A DNA stretch of 57,515 nucleotides from RGIG9379 sp031553005 (GCA_031553005.1 JAVBMA010000049.1:1-57515); one strand, 5' to 3'. Positions 41,777-50,697 are shown, counted from the stretch's first letter. Notes: generated by a model not told the origin, from the letters alone. A program made the numbers and translations.

Positions 41777-42406
41777 TTATTTTTTCGTTTTTTTGAGCCC
41801 GTTCAAGATTGAAAGAAGGATATTCTTCCGTTGTTTCTTTTCTTCTTTTTTCTCTTCTTTTCTTTCAGAATGATTTTGAGGATCATATAGCATGGCGGTG
41901 CAAATGCAATATCTTCGGTTGGTGCGGGTGAGGACATCGAAATTGACACATCCTTCGCATCCTTTCCAAAAAGCTTCGTCGTCCGTCAAGTCAGCAAAAG
42001 TTACCGGGACATATCCCAGTTCTGTATTGATTTTCATTACCGCAGCACCTGATGTAAGTCCAAACAGTTTGGCATCCGGATATTTCTCCCTTGACAAGTC
42101 GAAAGAGAATTTTTTTATTTTTTTCGCTAATCCGTGTCCTCTGAATTTTTCAGGAACAATCAGCCCCGAATTCGCGACATATTTCTTATTACCCCATGTC
42201 TCAATGTAACAAAAACCGGCAAATTCGTCTCCTGCCAAGGCAATGATTGCTTTTCCTTCTTTGATTTTTTGTTTTACATATTCGGGGGAACGCTTGGCAA
42301 TACCGGTTCCACGGATTTTTGCCGCTGCTTCTATCGTATCCAAAATCGTGTCGACATAACCGAGGTGGCTTTCATCGGCAACCATTATTTTTATTTCCTG
42401 ATCCAT
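41777..42406 (-). CDS. GNAT N-acyltransferase of the arginine operon, probable N-acylglutamate synthase
   Basis: The 209-residue protein has a GNAT fold with the acyl-CoA-binding signature VPEKFRGHGLAKKI near 85-98, and substrate segments AKRSPEYVKQKI and NSGLIV. A basic tail (about 178-209) rich in Lys/Glu follows. No separate argA/argJ is present in the operon, so this enzyme probably makes the first acylated glutamate. A homologous Bacteroides gene in the same operon position has been proposed as N-succinylglutamate synthase. Acetyl versus succinyl specificity cannot be decided here. Confidence 0.75.
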   Translation of the reverse strand: MDQEIKIMVADESHLGYVDTILDTIEAAAKIRGTGIAKRSPEYVKQKIKEGKAIIALAGDEFAGFCYIETWGNKKYVANSGLIVPEKFRGHGLAKKIKKFSFDLSREKYPDAKLFGLTSGAAVMKINTELGYVPVTFADLTDDEAFWKGCEGCVNFDVLTRTNRRYCICTAMLYDPQNHSERKEEKKEEKKQRKNILLSILNGLKKTKK

Positions 42407-42460
42407 TCAGATTTAATTGAAAATTAAAAATTAGGAATTGAGAGTGAATTATTTTTATAG

Positions 42461-42928
42461 TTATTTAGTTAATTCCGGAATGAAAATGGAAAGGTTTTTC
42501 ATTACTTCTTCATGAGTGACTCTCTCCCGGATGATAGCTATGATTGTATCGTCACCTGCAACAGTTCCGATAAACACATCTTTTCCGTTTTCGTCAATTT
42601 CATAAGCCAGACTGCTGGCGTAACCGGGACGTGTATGCAACACGGCAATATTTCCCGAAAAATCGACAGATTGGAGTACTTGACCGGAGGTAAATACAGT
42701 TGCCCGCACTTCCCTTTCTTTTTCCAGAGAAGCCAGTTGATAGACATATTCGCCCGAAGCGTTGGATGTTTTTGCCACCTTTAACTGCTTCAAATCACGC
42801 GAAAGGGTTGCCTGTGTAAGTTCGTACCCTTTTTCCAGTAATAATTGAAGTAGCTCTTCCTGGCTTCCAACAACGGAGCTTGTTATTATTTCCCTAATGG
42901 CAGTAAGCCTTTTTGTTTTATTCTTCAC
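42461..42928 (-). CDS. argR: Arginine repressor ArgR
   Basis: ArgR represses arginine synthesis genes when bound to arginine. The 155-residue product has an N-terminal winged-helix (about 5-70, with SQEELLQLLLEKGYELTQATLSRDLKQL) and a C-terminal arginine-binding, trimerising domain with HTRPGYASSLAYEID and GTVAGDDTIIAIIR. It heads the operon argR-GNAT-argG-argC-argD. Palindromic ARG-box-like sites lie upstream of it at 42984-43090, so it is probably autoregulated and controls the whole cluster. Confidence 0.96.
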   Translation of the reverse strand: MKNKTKRLTAIREIITSSVVGSQEELLQLLLEKGYELTQATLSRDLKQLKVAKTSNASGEYVYQLASLEKEREVRATVFTSGQVLQSVDFSGNIAVLHTRPGYASSLAYEIDENGKDVFIGTVAGDDTIIAIIRERVTHEEVMKNLSIFIPELTK

Positions 42929-42983
42929 ATTGAATAATTAAATCAAATATTAAATCTTTACAAATATCATCGTTAAGATTTAT

Positions 42984-43086
42984 AACGAATATTTATTCAT
43001 AAATAGAAAGCAAAGTTAGCTATATTATGAATAAAAACACAAATAAATTGTATAAAAATTACTTTGTTAGACATATTTATTCATTA
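42984..43086 (-). promoter_or_regulatory. ARG-box-like ArgR operators upstream of argR
   Basis: The best site, 42984-43001, reads AACGAATATTTATTCATA and fits the ARG-box pattern (TGAAT-4-ATTCA) with one mismatch. A second site, TGAATAAAAACACA at 43028-43041, has one good half. A third, 43079-43083, has the half ATTCA. They lie 55-160 bp before the argR ATG, where a repressor controlling this promoter is expected. Confidence 0.7.
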
Positions 43087-43125
43087 TTCTTTTCTATTCT
43101 GTCGATAATCAGGAAATTATAGAAA

Positions 43126-43160
43126 AGTTGAAGGTTGAAAGTTGAGAAGTGAAAGTTGTT
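43126..43160 (+). repeat. Repeat family C tract, copy 8
   Basis: GTTGAAGGTTGAAAGTTGAG and AAGTGAAAGTTG, the same word tract as elsewhere. Confidence 0.6.
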
Positions 43161-43212
43161 TTTTGCGGGATTTAAACGAGGGATGGGAACGTATTGTTAG
43201 CGGGTATAGTTC

Positions 43213-43240
43213 TTGTAATTTGCATTTTATATTATCTTTG
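43213..43240 (+). promoter_or_regulatory. Promoter of the THUMP methylase gene
   Basis: TTG at 43213-43215 and TATCTTTG at 43233-43240 fit the Bacteroidota -33/-7 elements. The GTG start codon follows 28 bp later. Confidence 0.55.
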
Positions 43241-43267
43241 TACCTCATAAATTTATTATAGTGTAAA

Positions 43268-44464
43268 GTGGAGACAACGAAATTTGAATTGATAGCAAAA
43301 ACCTTTCAGGGACTGGAAGAAGTATTGGCAAAAGAACTGATTAATCTTGGAGCCGACAATGTGGAGATACTTAGGAGAGGAGTCGGGTTTACCGGAGATC
43401 TGGAAATGATGTACAAAGCCAATCTTTATTGCCGTACCGCTTTACGGATTTTAAAGCCTGTTTTCAGGTTTGAAGCGAAAGATGCTGATGAGGTTTATGA
43501 AAAGGTAAAACAATTTAATTGGGCATCTTATCTGGATCCTTTCAAAACATTTGCTGTTGATTCGGTTGTTTTTTCCGATAACTTTAAACATTCCAAATTC
43601 CTTGCATATAAAGTAAAAGATGCTATTGCAGACTATTTCAACGAGAAAACGGGAGAAAGACCTTCTGTCCGCATTGTTAATCCTGATGTGCAATTAAATA
43701 TCCATGTTGCTCAGGAGCATTGCACACTTTCTATTGATAGTTCGGGAGAATCGCTTCATAAACGCGGTTATCGTGTAGAACAGACAGACGCGCCTCTTAA
43801 CGAAGTGCTCGCAGCGGGTTTGTTACTTCTTGCCGGATGGGAGGGTAAGACCGACCTTATTGATCCGATGTGTGGTTCGGGAACTCTTCTGATTGAAGCT
43901 GCCATGATTGCCCTGAATATCGCTCCGGGGATTTACCGTTCCGGATTTGCATTTGAAAAATGGAATGACTTTGACCAGGAACTGTTCGATCGCTTGTATA
44001 ATGACGAATCGCAAGAGCGGGAGTTTACCTGTAAAATCTACGGATCGGATATTTTACAGAAAGCAATTGCTATTGCGGAGGACAATGTAAAAAGTGCCGG
44101 GTTAAGCAAATATATATCATTGCAAACGTCTTCTTTTCAGAGTTTGTCTGCACCTTCAAAAAATGCATTGATTATATTTAATCCTCCTTATGGTGAGCGA
44201 ATAGGAGCTCGTGATTTGGGCGAATTGTATGCAATGATCGGAACAAAACTGAAACATGACTTTGAAGGGATGGAGGCTTGGGTGATTACAACTCAAAATG
44301 AAGCATCGGAAAAGATAGGTCTTCGCCCTTCTCGAAAAATCAAGTTGATGAATGGGCCTATTGATTGCGAATTTAGAAAATATGAGCTTTTTAAGGGAAA
44401 ACGGAATGACTACGTGAAGAAGCACGAGGAAAAAAGCAAACTGAGAAAACCTCGATTTACATAA
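43268..44464 (+). CDS. THUMP-domain class I RNA methyltransferase (RlmL-like, 23S rRNA guanine-N2 type)
   Basis: The 398-residue protein has an N-terminal ferredoxin-like/THUMP part (about 1-160, ELIAKTFQGLEEVLAKELINLG at the start, NIHVAQEHCTLSIDSSGESLHKRGYR). The Rossmann-type methylase domain follows with DPMCGSGTLLIEAA near 198-211 and the catalytic NPPYGER near 300-306. This corresponds to the N-terminal half of E. coli RlmL, which modifies G2445; the C-terminal RlmK half is missing. GTG is used as start codon. A Bro-N gene follows after 36 bp. Confidence 0.88.
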   Translation: METTKFELIAKTFQGLEEVLAKELINLGADNVEILRRGVGFTGDLEMMYKANLYCRTALRILKPVFRFEAKDADEVYEKVKQFNWASYLDPFKTFAVDSVVFSDNFKHSKFLAYKVKDAIADYFNEKTGERPSVRIVNPDVQLNIHVAQEHCTLSIDSSGESLHKRGYRVEQTDAPLNEVLAAGLLLLAGWEGKTDLIDPMCGSGTLLIEAAMIALNIAPGIYRSGFAFEKWNDFDQELFDRLYNDESQEREFTCKIYGSDILQKAIAIAEDNVKSAGLSKYISLQTSSFQSLSAPSKNALIIFNPPYGERIGARDLGELYAMIGTKLKHDFEGMEAWVITTQNEASEKIGLRPSRKIKLMNGPIDCEFRKYELFKGKRNDYVKKHEEKSKLRKPRFT

Positions 44465-44500
44465 AAATCTTTTTTTAAACTATGAAATACAAATCTTTTT

Positions 44501-45343
44501 ATGAGAGAAAACATTAAACTTTTTGAAGAAAAAAAAGTTCGTTCAATTTGGGATGAAGAAAAAGAAGAATGGTTTTTTTCTGTGGTGGATGTAGTCGGAG
44601 TATTGACTGATAGCCCCAACCCTCGTAAGTACTGGAGTGTGCTGAAAACCAGACTGAAACAAGAAGGAAATGAAACGGCTACAAATTGTAGCCAGTTGAA
44701 ATTACTTATGCCTGATGGCAAAAAACGCCTTACTGACGTTGCTAATACAGAGCAACTTTTCCGCCTGATTCAATCTATTCCGTCATCCAAAGCAGAGCCA
44801 TTTAAGCTATGGATGGCTCAAGTAGCCAAAGAGCGCATTGACCAGTTGCAAGATCCGGAATTGTCTATTGAGCAAGCAATGTTGGATTATAAACGGCTCG
44901 GATATTCCGATAGTTGGATTAACCAGCGATTGAAAAGCATTGAAATCCGCAAGGAGTTAACAGATGAATGGAAAGCGCGTGGTTTGAAGGAAGGACAGGA
45001 GTTTGCTACGTTGACCGATATTATTACTCAAACTTGGTCAGGTAAAACCACTAAAGAATATAAACGTTTTAAGGATTTGAAAAAAGAAAATCTGCGAGAT
45101 AATATGACAAATACCGAATTGGTACTTAATATGCTTGCCGAACTTTCAACCAAAAATATTTCCGAAGCATCAAATCCTGAAACTTTTGATGAACATACAC
45201 AAGTGGCGGTACAGGGAGGTGAAATAGCCTTGAATGCTCGTCGGGAACTGGAACTGAAAACAGGCAAATCGGCAATCTCATCGCTTAATGCTAAGTCCGG
45301 AATGATGATTGAAGAAAGGAAAGATAAAGAATTGGGAGAATAA
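44501..45343 (+). CDS. Bro-N/DinD-like protein
   Basis: The 280-residue protein has an N-terminal Bro-N domain (about 7-105), with IRSIWDEEKEEWFFSVVDVV-like start, DSPNPRKYWSVLKTRL and the GKKRLTDVANTEQLFRLIQSIPS segment. A helical C-terminal part with MTNTELVLNMLAELSTKNIS resembles the end of E. coli DinD (MGSTELAANLF-type). Bro-N domains occur in phage antirepressors, and the DinD class is DNA-damage induced and modulates RecA in E. coli. No phage genes surround it, so chromosomal DinD-like use is more likely than a prophage role. Function is inferred. Confidence 0.8.
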   Translation: MRENIKLFEEKKVRSIWDEEKEEWFFSVVDVVGVLTDSPNPRKYWSVLKTRLKQEGNETATNCSQLKLLMPDGKKRLTDVANTEQLFRLIQSIPSSKAEPFKLWMAQVAKERIDQLQDPELSIEQAMLDYKRLGYSDSWINQRLKSIEIRKELTDEWKARGLKEGQEFATLTDIITQTWSGKTTKEYKRFKDLKKENLRDNMTNTELVLNMLAELSTKNISEASNPETFDEHTQVAVQGGEIALNARRELELKTGKSAISSLNAKSGMMIEERKDKELGE

Positions 45344-45419
45344 TGTAAATTCCGTCTGTTAGAAAATAAGGAGAGTTTTGAAGGTAAATTGCTTTTTGAT
45401 TTGATAGAATTCCTCATTT

Positions 45420-46397
45420 TTACCAGTAAGTTATGGGACAAGGATAATTCTCATGTTTCTTGTAAATATAAATAAGAGAGATCTCATGCGACCAGGATCC
45501 ATTTTTCTTTTTAGATGTAAAGAGATCGTATATATAATAAAATTGTATTCCTTTAAATTGGGCGCCAAGCATAAACCCGAGTGTATTTACGGATTCAAGG
45601 TCATTTTTGACGGATATGCCGAATAGCAGAGGATCAAAGGCAAGCCCCGCACCGGCATAAGCCAGTTTGAAATTATCCTGTTGCTGGTATGCTGCATTTG
45701 CGAAGAAATAGTTGCCGGACAGTTCTTGCCGTCCGAAAAATCCTTTTTTGAATTCCAGATCACGAACGAAATTGGCATGTACCGTAAACTTGCGTTTAAG
45801 CGTGTTATCTTCAAGCTTTGAAAAACCGTTGTTGGGTTCGGCAATATGATAAACCGCGCCTCCAACCGATAAAAGGTTTTCGATTATGAAACTTCCCCCG
45901 AAAGAGAAATCAAAGAAAGAGCGATGATCCGTTTCTATTGCTTCAATTGTGTTGGGCAAAGGGGCACGTGTAGCCGGGTCGTATTGGTCTCCGAAGGTCA
46001 GTTTGTTCTGTCCGAGATAGTTCATAAACATGGAACCTTGGAGTCCTAACCGGATGAAATAAAACTCTTTCAATCGGATTGTATGTGCATATACAAGTGA
46101 AAATTCGTTGGTTTGGTAAATTCCGTTTGCCATATTATCATAAGCATAAGCTACACCTATCGAGCACATTTGCTTATAGAAATTCTGGTCGTAAGAGATC
46201 CGTGCCGTATGATAGTTGTTGCCAAGCATAAGCCATTGTTGGCGGTAGTTCAATCCAAGGCGGAGTGCATTTGCATTTCCAGCTAACGATGGATTCAAGC
46301 TGAACGGGACAATATTATGGTTTGAAAAGGTATAATCCTGAGCAAACGATAAGTGGATTGTCCAACTTGTAATTAATATGATAATGAGTTTATTCAT
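45420..46397 (-). CDS. PorP/SprF-family type IX secretion outer membrane protein
   Basis: The 325-residue protein has a signal peptide (NKLIIILITSWTIHLSFAQ) and the PorP/SprF start NPSLAGNANALRLGLNYRQQW. About a dozen beta-strands, such as FYFIRLGLQGSMFMNY and FSFGGSFIIENLLSVGGAVYH, and a terminal HEISLIYIYK strand complete it. This family forms outer-membrane barrels that partner with type IX secretion cargoes carrying the type B (CHU_C) C-terminal signal. The cargo gene is immediately upstream at 46425, separated by 27 bp, which makes them a dedicated pair. Confidence 0.92.
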   Translation of the reverse strand: MNKLIIILITSWTIHLSFAQDYTFSNHNIVPFSLNPSLAGNANALRLGLNYRQQWLMLGNNYHTARISYDQNFYKQMCSIGVAYAYDNMANGIYQTNEFSLVYAHTIRLKEFYFIRLGLQGSMFMNYLGQNKLTFGDQYDPATRAPLPNTIEAIETDHRSFFDFSFGGSFIIENLLSVGGAVYHIAEPNNGFSKLEDNTLKRKFTVHANFVRDLEFKKGFFGRQELSGNYFFANAAYQQQDNFKLAYAGAGLAFDPLLFGISVKNDLESVNTLGFMLGAQFKGIQFYYIYDLFTSKKKNGSWSHEISLIYIYKKHENYPCPITYW

Positions 46398-46424
46398 CTT
46401 TTTCTGAATCGGGTGGATATGCCT

Positions 46425-49400
46425 CTACCGTATAATAGTTACAAAACCTTTCCTTTCTCCCGTTTTGGAAATCCCCTGAAAATTACTTTTGTACTCTACA
46501 TTCCATCCGTAGACGCCCCACGGGCAAGGCTCTCCTAAATATGTGCCGTCCCATTCGTCTTTTATATTTCTGCCTGTGAATACGATTTGCCCCAGACGAT
46601 TGTAAATGATAAATGTGAATTCATCCATATACTCTCCCCCATAAAAGTGGAATGTGTCGTTTAAATCATCGTTGTTGGGCGAAAAAGCATCCGGAGCCCA
46701 AAAGTCTTTCCATGTGAACACTTTTGCTTCTCCCGAATATTCACATCCGAATTCATCTATACTTCTTATTGAGACAATGAAAGAGTCGGCTGCTATCGGG
46801 GAGTAGTAATGACTGATATTATTTCCTTCTTTCTCAAGACTTCCGTCTCCAGCTGTCCATAACCATTTGCTGTTGGATGGTGAGATTCCGTTAAAGCGGA
46901 CTGTTGAACTTCCGTTTTCTATAAAAGCCGGTAATACTTCGAATTGAAAATCTTTTCGTGGCAATTCCTTGACGGTTGTTTGGGCATGCCCGATGCATCC
47001 GAATTCATCTTCACCCTCTATGAAAACCGTGGTTTCACCTTTGTCAATTGTCGCCGTAAGTTGAGAGGTATTGCCGTGTAAGAAGATAGACGGATTATAT
47101 GGCTCGCTGCTCCATACATAGCTTTTTGCCCCGCTGGCTGTCAGGCGGATTGTGTCTTGTTGCCCGGCACATCCTGTTTGCTTTCCTTTTGTTATACGAA
47201 TAACAGGAACAGGCCTGACGGAGACTGTATGCCTTCCGGTAGCAGGACATCCTGATTCATTTGTTCCCTTAACAATGTATTCAGCCGTAGAAGTAGAGTT
47301 ATAAGTAATCGTAGCTGTTTCATCTCCCGTATTCCATTTGTAGGATTGCGCGCCGGAAGCCTGTAGTGTGAACGATTCTCCGGGACAAACTTCTGATTCG
47401 CCGCTGATATATAGTGTCGGAGGAACAATTACCGTTAGCCGTATATCAATAGTAGAACTACACCTTCCGGTTATTCCTGTAAGCTGTATGTCGGTATTTG
47501 AATCGGGAGTCAGGCGAAGGGATGACGAATGAGTCCCGTCAGACCAAACATAAGATGTTGCCCCATTGCCTATTAATGTAGTTGATTCGCCTTGGCAAAC
47601 TTCTGTTTTTCCAAGTACGGAAACGATCGGTAGCGGAACACTGTTTACCGTATAAGAGGTCGTATTTTCGCATCCGTTCATATCAATTCCCCGAAGGGAG
47701 ACTGTTGTCATATCATTTATAAACAATGATATTTCAGCTCCGTAATTTCCGTTGTCCCAGTAATAGTCAACCGCTCCCTCCGCTTTCAATATTGTCGAAG
47801 TATTATAACATACATTCCGTTCGCCGTCTATCTTCAGGCTGGGCAACGGGTTTACCGTGACATCGGCGAAGTCTGTCGCCGAGCATCCGTTCGCAGCTAC
47901 TCCTGTTAACTGATAGCGAGTGGAGAATACCGGTATATCCTCTAAAAGATTTCCCGAGTATCCATTGTTCCAATAATAGGTTACGGCTCCGTTTGCGGTC
48001 AATCTTAACGTATCGTTTTTGCAAATAGTTGTTTTACCCCCGATCCAAACGTATGGCAATTGCAAAAGCCGTATTGGAATCTCTCTTCGTGCGGTACATC
48101 CGTTAATTGTTCCTTCAAACCAGTAAGTAGTATCCTGTGTTGGGATTCGCGATAGTGTTCTTGTGTTGGAACCATCATGCCAGACATAAGAGGATGCTCC
48201 TTGTGCTGTGAGGATTACGGATTTCCCTTCGCAAACAATAGAATCTCCCTGTACATCAAGAACCGGCATATCTTTTACCCGTATCTCTTTCGAAACGGGC
48301 AAAGAAGAGCATCTGTTGGAATCCACCCCGATCACCGTATAGATAGTTGCCGTGGCGGGAGAGACTTCTCGTTCCTGTCCGGAGAAAAGGTCAGACCAGT
48401 TGTAAGTTGAAGCGCCCTCTAACGTCAGGAGTGTTGATTCGCCTTTGCAAATGGAGCTTTCTCCCGAGATTTTTATAACCGGAAGAGGATGAACTTTGAC
48501 GGTAACACTTTTTGTACTGTGGCATCCGTTTGCATATATTCCGGTCGCAGTATATTGGGTTCCGTCTTTCAATGGTTTAGCTTTAAGCTCCGCACCATAA
48601 GTCCCGTCGTTCCATATAAAACTCAATGTGTCGTTTGTGGCATATGCTCTTGCCGTAAGCCTTACGGTGTCGTTCAGGCATATTTCAGGATTGCCCTGAA
48701 TAAAAAATCCCGCCGAAGGTTTGACATGTACCCAAAATGACTTTTGATAAGAACATAGCCAAGGGTCTGTTACCTTTACGGTGTATGAACCCGAAGTAAC
48801 AGCGGTTTCCTTTATACTTTGTTGTGTTGATCCGTTGCTCCATTCAAAAAGGCTGCCGACACCAGCTTCAAGAACCGTCAATTCAAATGTCTCGCCTACG
48901 CAGACCGAATCTATGCCTTGAATTTTTAAATCGGGAAAATAACGGACAGTGATTCGTTTGGGATATGTCTTTTCACAACCAAGGTTTGTTGTTATGGTTA
49001 AGGATACATTATATTCTCCGGGAGCGGTATAGATATGAATCGGATTTTCAAGGGCAGATGTTGAACCGTCTCCGAAATCCCAATCATAACTAACGATCCG
49101 GTCTCCATCAATCGTTGTGTTGTTTGTGAAGTGAACCTCTCCCGAGCATTTATTCTCATAATCAAATCGGATATTCAATCCTACTTCGTCTAATTCAGTA
49201 TTTAGCTTAATTGGTTGGCAATCATCTATTTCGCTATATAGGGTGCAAGAGTAGATCACTCCCGACTTAATCAATGCCTGCGGGATAATCGCAATTCGGG
49301 GATCGCTTGGGTCTGTTGTTACCGACAAGCCGTCCGAACGAGACCATTCGTATCGGGCAAAGCCTTCGGGAGCCAGTATGGTAGCATCTTCCAATCCGCA

Positions 49401-50255
49401 ATTTTTTACAACTAATTCCATCTTTCGGGTTTCCGCCCAAAAGTATCCGTATGCACTGTGCGTTCCGGCTTGTATCCGGTTATTACCCGTATTGACCAGA
49501 CAGTCATGAACCAGAATATTTATTGTTATGGTTTTCCCTAATTGTTCGGATAAGTTATAACTGCCCGTAGTCCAGTTGCGGTAAGCAAATTCATCGACAT
49601 CGCGGGCGGCAATAGATGAAGGGCAATTGGCATTTGTCGGTACCTGAGTCAGACCGTAGGAGGAGTGAATATCGGCATTTACTTCGAAGAAACCACAAGG
49701 AAGTTTTGTCACCAACCCTGTTGCCGGATCCAATATTTCGATTTCGAGCGAGAATAGCGGCAACTGCTCTCCGGCATGTACACTGCCGTTTCCTCCCAAT
49801 TCGGGAACATGCAAAACCGTTGCGAATTTATAAGTGAATAATGTAGTATTTTCGGTTACTGTGAAGGTGTAAGAAATTCGTTCGGCCATAGCTACACCTG
49901 CTGTGCCGTTTCCGGAAGAACGCTCGGCATTATTGGGTACTCCTAATCTTACAGGTGTGATTCCATCGGGATTTGTAGGGAAATTCCAACAAGAAATAAC
50001 CGGATCTTGCTGATTGGCAAACCCATTTATTATTTGGATGTTAGGAGTAGAGGTAATTTGCCGCCAATTCTCGTATTTATATTGGCCGTCCCCATTATCA
50101 TAATAAATCCCTCCCAGATACTGCGTCCAACCGGCGAGGGTCCCGGTTTCGAAACTAAGGTTGGGAGTATCTATGTTTGTTTGGGAAAGAGCCTTATAAT
50201 ATAGGTTTCCCATACTTAATAGTAGAAAAAGTAGAATCTGTCGATATTTAATCAT
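46425..50255 (-). CDS. Large secreted PKD/Ig-like protein with type B (CHU_C) type IX secretion signal
   Basis: The 1276-residue protein has a signal peptide (about 1-25, LLFLLLSMGNLYYKALSQ) and an N-terminal globular part of about 330 residues. A PKD domain follows with WDFGDGSTSALENPIHIYTAPGEYNVSL-like sequence near 390-430. Nine PKD-like modules of about 75-80 residues span about 440-1110, each opening with a VC.GE-type cysteine and ending in a ..GC.. cysteine. A second PKD is near 1130-1185. The CHU_C/gliding-motility C-terminal domain (about 1190-1276) has WAPDAFSPNNDDLNDTFHFY and IIYNRLGQIVF. The role is probably surface adhesin-like. It is co-transcribed with the PorP/SprF gene downstream. 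Confidence 0.9.
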   Translation of the reverse strand: MIKYRQILLFLLLSMGNLYYKALSQTNIDTPNLSFETGTLAGWTQYLGGIYYDNGDGQYKYENWRQITSTPNIQIINGFANQQDPVISCWNFPTNPDGITPVRLGVPNNAERSSGNGTAGVAMAERISYTFTVTENTTLFTYKFATVLHVPELGGNGSVHAGEQLPLFSLEIEILDPATGLVTKLPCGFFEVNADIHSSYGLTQVPTNANCPSSIAARDVDEFAYRNWTTGSYNLSEQLGKTITINILVHDCLVNTGNNRIQAGTHSAYGYFWAETRKMELVVKNCGLEDATILAPEGFARYEWSRSDGLSVTTDPSDPRIAIIPQALIKSGVIYSCTLYSEIDDCQPIKLNTELDEVGLNIRFDYENKCSGEVHFTNNTTIDGDRIVSYDWDFGDGSTSALENPIHIYTAPGEYNVSLTITTNLGCEKTYPKRITVRYFPDLKIQGIDSVCVGETFELTVLEAGVGSLFEWSNGSTQQSIKETAVTSGSYTVKVTDPWLCSYQKSFWVHVKPSAGFFIQGNPEICLNDTVRLTARAYATNDTLSFIWNDGTYGAELKAKPLKDGTQYTATGIYANGCHSTKSVTVKVHPLPVIKISGESSICKGESTLLTLEGASTYNWSDLFSGQEREVSPATATIYTVIGVDSNRCSSLPVSKEIRVKDMPVLDVQGDSIVCEGKSVILTAQGASSYVWHDGSNTRTLSRIPTQDTTYWFEGTINGCTARREIPIRLLQLPYVWIGGKTTICKNDTLRLTANGAVTYYWNNGYSGNLLEDIPVFSTRYQLTGVAANGCSATDFADVTVNPLPSLKIDGERNVCYNTSTILKAEGAVDYYWDNGNYGAEISLFINDMTTVSLRGIDMNGCENTTSYTVNSVPLPIVSVLGKTEVCQGESTTLIGNGATSYVWSDGTHSSSLRLTPDSNTDIQLTGITGRCSSTIDIRLTVIVPPTLYISGESEVCPGESFTLQASGAQSYKWNTGDETATITYNSTSTAEYIVKGTNESGCPATGRHTVSVRPVPVIRITKGKQTGCAGQQDTIRLTASGAKSYVWSSEPYNPSIFLHGNTSQLTATIDKGETTVFIEGEDEFGCIGHAQTTVKELPRKDFQFEVLPAFIENGSSTVRFNGISPSNSKWLWTAGDGSLEKEGNNISHYYSPIAADSFIVSIRSIDEFGCEYSGEAKVFTWKDFWAPDAFSPNNDDLNDTFHFYGGEYMDEFTFIIYNRLGQIVFTGRNIKDEWDGTYLGEPCPWGVYGWNVEYKSNFQGISKTGERKGFVTIIR

Positions 50256-50333
50256 TTCCGCTCATGGTATCTTAATGCTAAATATTTAGGTCGAATATCT
50301 CGTTATATATTTTTTCCAGTGAAATAGATTTAA

Positions 50334-50363
50334 GCCGGATAGATGCACTTTATGCAATCCGGC
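50334..50363 (-). promoter_or_regulatory. 5' leader hairpin of the CHU_C protein gene
   Basis: GCCGGAT and ATCCGGC pair over 7 bp. Inside, TGCA pairs with TGCA around a CTTTA loop, leaving a 3-nt bulge. It lies 79-108 bp before the ATG. It is AT-tail free, so an mRNA leader structure or a protein-binding palindrome is more likely than a terminator. Confidence 0.4.
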
Positions 50364-50646
50364 AGAACAAACTAGTTGGTTTGTTGTTTGAAACAGAATA
50401 AAAAAGGTTAAGTGTTTTTCCTGCTGAAAGGAAAATATCAAGAATCATGCAAAAAATAATTCCGGCAGTTTAAATTATTATAAATTAACATGATATAAAA
50501 AAGATATTTCTTTCTTCTTCCCTTTGTATAGTATGTTTTTTTGTGCCCAAAAGGATTATAAATTATAAAAAAGAATAAGGATAATGTTTTTTTAAGGTTT
50601 AAGCTTAGGTTTTTTGTGTGGATATTTTCATAAGGAGCATAATATA

Positions 50647-50697
50647 CAAATAGCAATATCCTCTCTCAAAAATGGCGGAGTAGGATATTGCTATTTG
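50647..50697. terminator. Hairpin terminator beyond the LTA-synthase-like gene
   Basis: A perfect 16-bp stem CAAATAGCAATATCCT/AGGATATTGCTATTTG with a 19-nt loop. The plus-side tail CTATTTTTATTTTT is T-rich. It lies 7 bp beyond the stop codon of the minus-strand gene. Confidence 0.75.

Noticed and set aside
44501..45343. Prophage signature from the Bro-N domain
   Set aside because: No integrase, capsid, tail or lysis genes are visible on either side.
46425..50255. Possible CRISPR-like array from regularly spaced repeats in the CHU_C gene
   Set aside because: The periodicity is of protein modules (about 230 bp) with degenerate DNA, inside one intact reading frame.
50438..50656. 72-residue minus-strand ORF in the spacer before the CHU_C gene
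   Set aside because: Very AT-rich, Lys- and Phe-heavy, with no start-site signals; it overlaps the terminator hairpin.
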